NCBI GenBank assembly: GCA_036675265.1
Contig: JAKFFJ010000010.1
Span: 1 to 11,915 of the forward strand
DNA length: 11,915 nt
Reading direction: 5' to 3'
Source of the DNA: CAMPJU01 sp036675265
GTDB taxonomy: Bacteria > Pseudomonadota > Gammaproteobacteria > Xanthomonadales > Xanthomonadaceae
How positions within the stretch are numbered: position 1 is the first letter of the stretch; each line of letters starts with the position of its first letter. The notes beneath the pieces were generated by a model, which saw only the letters and a program-made list of their open reading frames with translations, was not told the DNA's origin and did not search any database. Positions 6,511-11,915 of the stretch are shown piece after piece. The translations under genes and the position numbers were made by a program.

Positions 6511-6549
6511 ATGCGCAACACGGCCGCCCACGCGCGGAGTTGGCAATGA
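6511..6549 (+). CDS. Possible 12-codon upstream frame overlapping the leucine dehydrogenase start
   Basis: The frame reads MRNTAAHARSWQ and its TGA stop (6547-6549) overlaps the leucine dehydrogenase ATG (6546-6548). Such an overlap could couple translation. There is no clear ribosome binding site before its ATG and no run of branched-chain codons, so a leucine- or valine-sensing attenuator is not supported. It may be chance. Confidence 0.2.
   Translation: MRNTAAHARSWQ
6536..6539 (+). promoter_or_regulatory. Ribosome binding site of leucine dehydrogenase
   Basis: GGAG lies 6 bases before the ATG at 6546. This, with the family N-terminus starting at MIFETL, decides the start over the in-frame ATG at 6324. 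Confidence 0.7.
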
Positions 6550-7646
6550 TCTTCGAAACCCTCGATACGTTTGGCCACGAGCAGGTCGTCTTCTGCCACA
6601 ACAAGGACGCTGGCCTGAAGGCCATCATCGCCATCCACAACACCGTGCTCGGCCCCGCCCTCGGCGGCACCCGCATGTGGCCCTACAAGACCGAGGCCGA
6701 AGCGCTCAACGACGTCCTGCGCCTGAGCCGCGGCATGACCTACAAGAACGCGGTTGCCGGCCTGGACATCGGCGGCGGCAAGGCCGTGATCATCGGCGAC
6801 CCCGCCACCGACAAGTCCGAGGCCCTGTTCCGCGCCTTCGGCAAGTTCGTGGATTCGCTGGGCGGCCGTTACATCACCGCCGAGGACGTCGGCATCGACG
6901 TCAACGACATGGAGCACGTCTACAAGGAGACGGAGTTCGTCACCGGCGTGCACCAGGTCCACGGCGGTTCGGGCGATCCCTCGCCGTTCACCGCCTACGG
7001 CACCCTGCAGGGCCTGATGGCCACGCTGCAGAAGAAGTTCGGCGACGAGGAAGTGGGCAAGTACAGCTATGCCGTGCAGGGCCTGGGCCATGTCGGCATG
7101 GAGTACGTCAAGCTCCTGAAGGAGCGCGGTGCCAAGATCTTCGTCACCGACATCAACAAGGGCCTGGTCGACAAGGCCGTGTCCGAGTACGGCGCCGAGG
7201 CCGTGGGCCTGGACGAGATCTACGACGTCAACGCCGACGTGTACTCCCCGTGCGCGCTGGGCGGCACGCTCAACGACGACACCCTGCCCCGCATCAAGGC
7301 CAAGGTGATCTGCGGCGCGGCCAACAACCAGCTGGCCACCAACGCGATCGGCGACGAGCTGCAGCGCCGCGGCATCCTGTACGCGCCGGACTACGCGGTG
7401 AACGCGGGCGGCGTGATGAACGTGGCGCTGGAGATCACCGGCTACAACCGCGAGCGCGCCATGCGGATGATGCGCACGATCTACCACAACCTCGCGCGCA
7501 TCTACGAGATCGCCGAGCGCGACAGCATCCCGACCTACAAGGCGGCCGACCGCATGGCGGAAGAGCGCATCGAGGTGATGGGCAAGCTGAAGCTGCCGCT
7601 GGGTCGCTCGACGCCGCGCTTCCAGGGCCGCATCCGCGGTCACTGA
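6546..7646 (+). CDS. ldh: Leucine dehydrogenase (Glu/Leu/Phe/Val dehydrogenase family)
   Basis: The product has 366 residues, the normal length for leucine dehydrogenase. The N-terminal catalytic domain has GPALGGTRMWPY (36-47), MTYKNAVAGLDIGGGKAVI with the two active-site lysines K67 and K79, and AEDVG with D114. The Rossmann domain begins with the NAD loop GLGHVG at 179-184. CGAANNQLA and PDYAVNAGGVMNVALE complete the family pattern. It catalyses NAD-dependent oxidative deamination of leucine, valine and isoleucine to branched 2-oxo acids, the first step of their degradation, in the cytoplasm. Isovaleryl-CoA dehydrogenase follows 19 bp downstream on the same strand, so the two are probably co-transcribed; a branched-chain 2-oxo acid dehydrogenase is needed between the two steps and is not in the window. 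Substrate preference among branched amino acids cannot be set from sequence alone. Confidence 0.93.
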   Translation: MIFETLDTFGHEQVVFCHNKDAGLKAIIAIHNTVLGPALGGTRMWPYKTEAEALNDVLRLSRGMTYKNAVAGLDIGGGKAVIIGDPATDKSEALFRAFGKFVDSLGGRYITAEDVGIDVNDMEHVYKETEFVTGVHQVHGGSGDPSPFTAYGTLQGLMATLQKKFGDEEVGKYSYAVQGLGHVGMEYVKLLKERGAKIFVTDINKGLVDKAVSEYGAEAVGLDEIYDVNADVYSPCALGGTLNDDTLPRIKAKVICGAANNQLATNAIGDELQRRGILYAPDYAVNAGGVMNVALEITGYNRERAMRMMRTIYHNLARIYEIAERDSIPTYKAADRMAEERIEVMGKLKLPLGRSTPRFQGRIRGH

Positions 7647-7665
7647 GCGTAGCGGCCACGCCCTG

Positions 7666-8823
7666 ATGCGAACGTTCCCGCTCGGCGAAGAACTCGACGC
7701 ACTGCGCGACGCGGTGCGTCGCTTCGCCGAAGCGGAGATCGCGCCGCGCGCCGCGGCGATCGACGAAGCCAACGCGTTCCCGCAGGACCTGTGGCCCCGC
7801 CTCGGCGAGATGGGGCTGCTGGGCATCACCGTGCCCGGCGAATTCGGCGGCAGCGACATGGGCTACCTGGCCCACCTGGTGGCCATGGAGGAAATCTCCC
7901 GCGCCTCCGGGTCGGTCGGGCTGAGCTACGGCGCGCACTCCAACCTCTGCGTCAACAACCTCCATGCCAACGGCACGGACGAGCAGCGCGCGAAGTACCT
8001 GCCGAAGCTGTGCACCGGCGAGTGGAAGGGCGCGCTGGCGATGAGCGAGCCGGGCGCGGGCTCGGACGTGGTCGGCTCGATGGCCTGCCGCGCGGAATTG
8101 CGCGACGGCGCCTGGGTCGCCAACGGCAACAAGATGTGGATCACCAACGGCCCCGAGGCCGACGTGCTGGTGGTCTACATGCGCACCGCGGGCAAGGACG
8201 CCGGCAGCCGCTGCATGACCGCCTTCATCGTCGAGAAGGGGATGAAGGGGTTCAGCACGGCGCAGAAACTCGACAAGCTGGGCATGCGCGGGTCCAACAC
8301 CTGCGAGCTGGTGTTCGAGGACTGCGAGATCCCGCAGGAGAACGTGCTCGGAGAAGTGAACGAGGGCGTCAAGGTGCTGATGTCCGGCCTCAACACCGAA
8401 CGCCTGGTGCTGACCGGCGGCCCGCTCGGCCTGATGCAGGCCGCGCTCGACGCCACCCTGCCCTACGTGCGCGAGCGCCGGCAGTTCGACCAGCCGATCG
8501 GCTGCTTCGAACTGATGCAGGCCAAGATCGCCGACATGTACACCGCGCTGCAGGCCTCGCGCGCGTTCGCCTACCAGGTGGCGCGCGACTACGACGCCGG
8601 CCACCGCTCGCGCGTCGACGCGGCCAGCTGCCTGCTGCAGGCCAGCGAGGCCGCGGTGCAGGTTGCGCTCGAGGCCATCCAGGCGCTCGGCGGCAACGGC
8701 TACATCAACGAGTACCCCACCGGCCGGATCCTGCGCGACGCCAAGCTCTACGCCATCGGCGCCGGCACCAACGAGATCCGCCGCATGCTCATCGGCCGCG
8801 AGCTCTTCGAAGGCCGCGACTGA
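7666..8823 (+). CDS. ivd: Isovaleryl-CoA dehydrogenase (acyl-CoA dehydrogenase family)
   Basis: This 385-residue protein has the full acyl-CoA dehydrogenase fold: N-terminal helices (1-120), the FAD/substrate motif AMSEPGAGSDVVGS (125-138), the beta domain with KMWITNG (156-162), KLGMRGSNTCELVFEDCEIP (204-223), and the C-terminal ALGGNGYINEYPTGRILRDAKLYAIGAGTNEIRR. The catalytic glutamate is at E245 in LNTERLVLTGGPLG, the position used by isovaleryl-CoA dehydrogenases and not by short/medium-chain enzymes, which carry it near the C-terminus; this supports the specific call. It oxidises isovaleryl-CoA to 3-methylcrotonyl-CoA in leucine degradation, passing electrons to ETF. It lies 19 bp after leucine dehydrogenase. 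The other genes of the liu pathway (carboxylase subunits, hydratase, lyase) do not follow; a repeat and a convergent autotransporter do. The Shine-Dalgarno is weak, consistent with coupled translation. Confidence 0.92.
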   Translation: MRTFPLGEELDALRDAVRRFAEAEIAPRAAAIDEANAFPQDLWPRLGEMGLLGITVPGEFGGSDMGYLAHLVAMEEISRASGSVGLSYGAHSNLCVNNLHANGTDEQRAKYLPKLCTGEWKGALAMSEPGAGSDVVGSMACRAELRDGAWVANGNKMWITNGPEADVLVVYMRTAGKDAGSRCMTAFIVEKGMKGFSTAQKLDKLGMRGSNTCELVFEDCEIPQENVLGEVNEGVKVLMSGLNTERLVLTGGPLGLMQAALDATLPYVRERRQFDQPIGCFELMQAKIADMYTALQASRAFAYQVARDYDAGHRSRVDAASCLLQASEAAVQVALEAIQALGGNGYINEYPTGRILRDAKLYAIGAGTNEIRRMLIGRELFEGRD

Positions 8824-8828
8824 CTGCC

Positions 8829-8892
8829 GTCATCCCCGCGAAGGCGGGGATCCATCCGTCCGAACCTGGATTCCCGCCTGCGCGGGAATGAC
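8829..8892. repeat. Intergenic 64-bp paired-hairpin repeat between convergent genes, likely terminator
   Basis: This copy has the 26-12-26 bp layout: left arm 8829-8854 (stem ATCCCCGC/GCGGGGAT, loop GAAG) and right arm 8867-8892 (stem ATTCCCGC/GCGGGAAT, loop CTGC). It starts 5 bp after the isovaleryl-CoA dehydrogenase stop and ends 20 bp before the autotransporter stop. It fills most of the 89-bp gap between the two convergent genes and is the only candidate for ending transcription of both. No T-run follows either arm. Confidence 0.9.
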
Positions 8893-8912
8893 GGGCTGCA
8901 CCGGAATCCGGG

Positions 8913-11732
8913 TCAGAACCCGATGGTGTAGTTGGCGTACGCGCCGGTGTGGGTCTCGCCGAACTCGCGGCGGGTGTCGACGCTGAAGCCGAAACGGCCC
9001 GCCTCGTCGAAGTCCGCGGTAAAGCCCAGCCCCGCCACCGCCGCCTGGTCGTCCATGCGCGCGCCGGCGATCGGCGACCACACGTCCAGCCCGGTGAAGC
9101 GCGCGTCGATCAGCTCGCCCGACTGCGACAGCAGGTGCTGCCATTCCACCCGGCCCTGCAGCGCGAGCGTCGCGGCACCGACCGTCCACGACTGCTCCAG
9201 CCGCGCACCGGCCATCGCACGCGTCGCCTCCAGCGTCGAGCCCTGGGTGCTCAGCCCGAACCCCGCCGCGCCCTGCTCGGCGAACCCGCCGCGCGCCAGG
9301 CGCAGCTGCTCCGCGCCGACATACGGCGTCAGCGTCGCACCGCCCAGGTTGAAGCGGTGCCCGGCCTGCAGGTCGAACACGGTGTAGTCGTTGGCGTAGT
9401 CCGAGCCCACGGCGAACCAGTCGCGGCCCAGCAGGATCTCGCGCTGCAGCTGACGCTCCAGCCGGCCGAACGCAAGGCGCCCGAGCAGGTAGCTGTCGCC
9501 CTGCTGCCAGGTGCCGTAGACCTGTCCCTCGACCTGCCGGTTGCGTTCGCGGTCGGCGCTCAGCTCGTCGGCCGCACGGCCGTCGCTCTGCCCGAACGCG
9601 GCGCCCAGTGTCAGTTGCGGGTTCAGGCGCACGTCCTGTCCGACCACCCAGCCACGGCTGTCGAGCCAGGTACCCGACCACGTCGAACGCTGGCCGGCCA
9701 GGCGGTCCGCCCAGCCACCCGTTGCCGCACCCTCGCCGAGCGCGTCCAGGCGCGACTCGAGCGCATTGCGCCCGCCATCGATGGCCATCAACGCGAACGC
9801 GCGATCCGCCGCGTGCTGCTCGCCCGACAGGCTCTCGAGCGAGCGTTGCGCCGCCGCCACGGAGGGCGTGCGCTGGAACGCCGCGGCGCCGCCGAGGAAC
9901 TCGTCCGGCGCCTGGCCGTCCTGTCGACCTTCATCGATCGTGCGGAACGCGTTCTCGATGCGCGTCGCACTGCCCATGGCGATCGGCGCGAAGCCCATGC
10001 CCGCCGCCGCCACGCCCACGTCCAGCCGCTCGATCTCCAGGGACACCGCGTTCGGGGTGTAGGCCAGGGAAGCGTCCAGGAAGACGCCCTCCACCGCCGA
10101 CAGGCTGTCGAACGTGCCGGTGAGTCCACCGGCGGCCGTCAGGAAGGTCTCGCTGGACGAATACACGTAGCCGTCGGTGACGCCGGCCACCAGCGCGTCG
10201 CCGTCGATGCCGGCGCTGCCCGCCACCTGCAGGTGCGAACCGACGTCGAACGCGAGCACCGCGCCGTCCGTCTGGGTGTAGTCGCCGTCCACGACATGGT
10301 CGGTGCCGGCGGGGTTGGTGCCGTACATGAACACCACGCCCTGGTTGACCAGGTCGCCGTTGACGCCGCTGCCCTCCAGTGCCAGGCCGCCGTCGACGCC
10401 GACCACCGCGTCCGCGGCGATGTCGTTGGCCGCCGTCAGCACGCCGCCTTCCGCGCGGGTCGTGCCCGCGTAGGTGTTGGCGCCTTCCAGCACCAGCGTG
10501 CCGTTGCCGCGCTTGGTGATGCCGCCGGCGCCGGAGATGTCGTTGCTCCAGGTGGACGTGCCGCTGGCGAAGTCGGCGACCACCTGGCCCCAGTCGAGGC
10601 GTCCCGGCCCGTGCACCGCATCCGCGATGTTCAGCAGACCGTAGCCGAACACCGCGTCCACGCCCGGCGTGCCGATGTCGGTGGCCGTGCCCAGCAGGGT
10701 CTGCCGGACCAGGTCGTTGTTGAAGTACGGGAACGCGTCCCAGACCAGCGCCGCGGCGCCCGAAACCAGCGGCGCGGAGAACGAGGTGCCGGTCCAGGTC
10801 CAGTACGACGGATCGGTCGGGCCGTCGTTCGTGCCGGTGGTGGCGACGTTGCCGGGGGCCGCAAGGCAGTAGTCCATCGCGACGCCGCAGGCATTGGAAT
10901 AGTCCGCCAGCGTCCCGGGCGCGTCGGCCTCGACCGCCGCCACCGCGATCCAGCCGACCTCCAGGTCCGCGGCGGGGAACGTCCCGTTCGGGCCGGGCTG
11001 GCTCGGCAGCGCGGCCATGCTCGACGGATCGTCGAACGCCGAATTGCCGGTGGAGAACACCACCAGGCCGCCGTTGTTGATGATGAAGGGGCGGTATTCC
11101 TGCGCGATGGGGCCGGTGGCCGCGGGGTTGGTCCAGTACAGGCCGCCCCACGAGTTGTTCATGACCTTGACGCCGCGCGCGATCAGGTCCTGGTGGATCG
11201 GCGCCAGGCCGATGGCGCCATCGACTTCGTTGCCCTGGCCGGAGCCGTCGTCGTCCGGCGTCTCGTCGGCAATGATGCGCGCCGAGACGATCTGCGCGCC
11301 CGGGGCGATGCCGCCCGGCCACGCACCGAACGGGGTGCCTGCCATCACCTGCGAGACCGCGGTGCCGTGGCCGATGACGTCGTCGACGCTCAGGTTGTTG
11401 TTCTGCGAATTGATGTACGTCAGGTTCGCCACCACGCGCGGCGACAACGCCGGATGGTTGCGGTTGACGCCGCTGTCGACCACGCCGATGCGCACGCCGG
11501 CACCGGTGAGCCCCTCCGCGTGCGCCTTGTCGGCGCCGGTGACGGTCAGGTGCTTGATGAAGCGCGGGTCCGGCTCGAACACCACCGGGTCCGGCGGCGG
11601 CGCCGCGGGCGGCGGCGCGACGGCCTTGGTGTTCTTGCCACCACCACCGCCACAGGCCGCCAGCGTGGCCAGCGCCAGGGCACCCAGTCCGATGCGGCAA
11701 GCGCGCGCAAGCAGGTTCGGCTGCAACTTCAT
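8913..11732 (-). CDS. Lipoprotein-type subtilisin-family autotransporter serine protease
   Basis: From the ATG at 11732 the protein has 939 residues. A lipoprotein signal peptide ends in the lipobox LAAC (C27), followed by a Gly run and a Pro-rich linker (37-55). The peptidase S8 domain (about 60-375) has the full triad: D86 in GVVDSGVN, H122 in GHGTAV and S317 in GTSFSAPLVSG, with oxyanion N230 in STGNSA. One autotransporter-associated repeat (GITKRGNGTLVLEGANTYAGTT, about 404-425) starts the beta-helical stalk. The C-terminal barrel (about 660-939) ends NYTIGF with the terminal Phe used for outer-membrane insertion. Such proteins display or release a subtilase at the cell surface; the lipidated arrangement recalls neisserial NalP. 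An ATG at 11840 would add 36 residues before the signal peptide and is rejected. GGGGG sits 6 bases before the chosen start. There are no co-directional partners. Confidence 0.93.
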   Translation of the reverse strand: MKLQPNLLARACRIGLGALALATLAACGGGGGKNTKAVAPPPAAPPPDPVVFEPDPRFIKHLTVTGADKAHAEGLTGAGVRIGVVDSGVNRNHPALSPRVVANLTYINSQNNNLSVDDVIGHGTAVSQVMAGTPFGAWPGGIAPGAQIVSARIIADETPDDDGSGQGNEVDGAIGLAPIHQDLIARGVKVMNNSWGGLYWTNPAATGPIAQEYRPFIINNGGLVVFSTGNSAFDDPSSMAALPSQPGPNGTFPAADLEVGWIAVAAVEADAPGTLADYSNACGVAMDYCLAAPGNVATTGTNDGPTDPSYWTWTGTSFSAPLVSGAAALVWDAFPYFNNDLVRQTLLGTATDIGTPGVDAVFGYGLLNIADAVHGPGRLDWGQVVADFASGTSTWSNDISGAGGITKRGNGTLVLEGANTYAGTTRAEGGVLTAANDIAADAVVGVDGGLALEGSGVNGDLVNQGVVFMYGTNPAGTDHVVDGDYTQTDGAVLAFDVGSHLQVAGSAGIDGDALVAGVTDGYVYSSSETFLTAAGGLTGTFDSLSAVEGVFLDASLAYTPNAVSLEIERLDVGVAAAGMGFAPIAMGSATRIENAFRTIDEGRQDGQAPDEFLGGAAAFQRTPSVAAAQRSLESLSGEQHAADRAFALMAIDGGRNALESRLDALGEGAATGGWADRLAGQRSTWSGTWLDSRGWVVGQDVRLNPQLTLGAAFGQSDGRAADELSADRERNRQVEGQVYGTWQQGDSYLLGRLAFGRLERQLQREILLGRDWFAVGSDYANDYTVFDLQAGHRFNLGGATLTPYVGAEQLRLARGGFAEQGAAGFGLSTQGSTLEATRAMAGARLEQSWTVGAATLALQGRVEWQHLLSQSGELIDARFTGLDVWSPIAGARMDDQAAVAGLGFTADFDEAGRFGFSVDTRREFGETHTGAYANYTIGF

Positions 11733-11860
11733 ATCGACCCCCGGAGAATCATTCGTGTGCAGTGACGAAAGGCCCGCCACCCTTTGCGCGAGTATCGACC
11801 GCGCCCCGCCACCGCACAAACGCTTGCCATTCAAACCCATGAACGACGAGGCAAGGCGGT

Positions 11861-11890
11861 TTGCGGCAGTGCATCACGACGCCGCATAAT
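11861..11890 (+). promoter_or_regulatory. Possible sigma-70 promoter pointing out of the right edge
   Basis: TTGCGG (11861-11866) and CATAAT (11885-11890) are separated by 18 bp. An ATG at 11900 follows, preceded by AGG (11894-11896). The rest of the 183-bp region upstream of the autotransporter shows no other clear signal; a promoter for the autotransporter itself was not recognised. Confidence 0.3.
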
Positions 11891-11899
11891 CGCAGGTTA

Positions 11900-11915
11900 A
11901 TGAAAAGCCGGCCCC
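11900..11915 (+). CDS. Possible start of a divergent gene running off the right edge
   Basis: ATG at 11900 begins MKSRP and the window ends. The only support is the nearby AGG and promoter-like boxes; five codons cannot establish a gene. Confidence 0.2.

Larger units (their letters stand above)
6243..6545. other. 303-bp divergent intergenic region between TPR-sulfotransferase and leucine dehydrogenase
   Basis: This gap must hold promoters for both divergent genes. It contains a perfect 26-bp dyad (6291-6316), a perfect 14-bp dyad (6469-6482), a 12-codon upstream frame (6511-6549) and the leucine dehydrogenase ribosome binding site. No convincing sigma-70 -35/-10 pair was found. The leucine dehydrogenase frame stays open upstream to an ATG at 6324, but the extra sequence (Arg/Pro-rich, no family match) looks like non-coding GC-rich DNA. 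Confidence 0.7.

Noticed and set aside
6324..6545. In-frame N-terminal extension of leucine dehydrogenase from an ATG at 6324
   Set aside because: The 74 extra residues are Arg/Pro-rich without family similarity. The ATG at 6546 has GGAG at 6 bases and gives the normal family length and N-terminus.
8829..8892. Paired hairpin considered as a small RNA gene
   Set aside because: The same element recurs at four sites, inside and between genes, with no promoter near it. A dispersed repeat with incidental terminator function explains it better.
8949..11765. Long plus-strand open frame (938 codons) opposite the autotransporter
   Set aside because: It mirrors almost exactly the protease-autotransporter frame, which has the S8 triad and barrel. 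The antisense translation shows no domain and is a third-position GC shadow.
11733..11840. 36-residue N-terminal extension of the autotransporter from an ATG at 11840
   Set aside because: It would place a polar, Cys-containing stretch before a well-formed lipoprotein signal peptide beginning MKLQPNLLARACRIG. The internal ATG has a Shine-Dalgarno-like G run at proper spacing.

Overview
The window is about 11.9 kb of GC-rich DNA with dense genes, GC-ending codons and long open shadow frames opposite the real genes. Gene content and the abundant 'VIPAKAGI'-type palindromic repeats suggest a gammaproteobacterium of the Xanthomonadaceae (Lysobacter or Luteimonas-like). That placement is inference from gene style and repeats; there is no rRNA or other phylogenetic marker here.

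Layout. (1) 1-2299, minus strand: 5' part of icmF, the fused B12-dependent isobutyryl-CoA mutase with its GTPase chaperone, running off the left edge. (2) 2540-4511, plus strand: a tight cluster of an EF-hand periplasmic protein, an ECF sigma factor, a small single-pass membrane protein (candidate anti-sigma factor) and a membrane-anchored periplasmic metal-sensor-like protein. The last three overlap by 4 bases each (ATGA, GTGA), so they form one translationally coupled unit that resembles CnrYXH-type metal-responsive ECF systems. (3) 4545-6242, minus strand: a TPR-sulfotransferase. (4) 6546-8823, plus strand: leucine dehydrogenase followed 19 bp later by isovaleryl-CoA dehydrogenase, a small branched-chain amino acid catabolic operon. 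With icmF this gives three enzymes of branched-chain acyl-CoA metabolism in one neighbourhood. (5) 8913-11732, minus strand: a subtilisin-family autotransporter with a lipoprotein signal peptide.

The most unusual feature is a family of paired-hairpin repeats. Four full copies occur: two between genes (2354-2417 and 8829-8892, both with a 26-12-26 bp layout) and two inside coding sequence, in frame, in icmF (728-832) and in the TPR-sulfotransferase (about 5300-5441). All eight arms keep a perfect 8-bp stem around a variable 4-base loop, including one compensatory base-pair change. Both intragenic copies carry extra half-units of 18 or 21 bp on the same side of the core, so they add whole codons and create short peptide repeats. 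The arm fits the 20-bp form of the neisserial dRS3 repeat (ATTCCC, 8 bases, GGGAAT). No transposase or RAYT gene lies in the window.

Other regulatory-looking structure is in the divergent gap 6243-6545: a perfect 26-bp dyad (6291-6316), a smaller perfect dyad (6469-6482) and a 12-codon upstream frame overlapping the leucine dehydrogenase start. The sigma factor has no ATG/GTG/TTG start where its homologous sequence begins; a CTG with a well-spaced GGAG is the best candidate.
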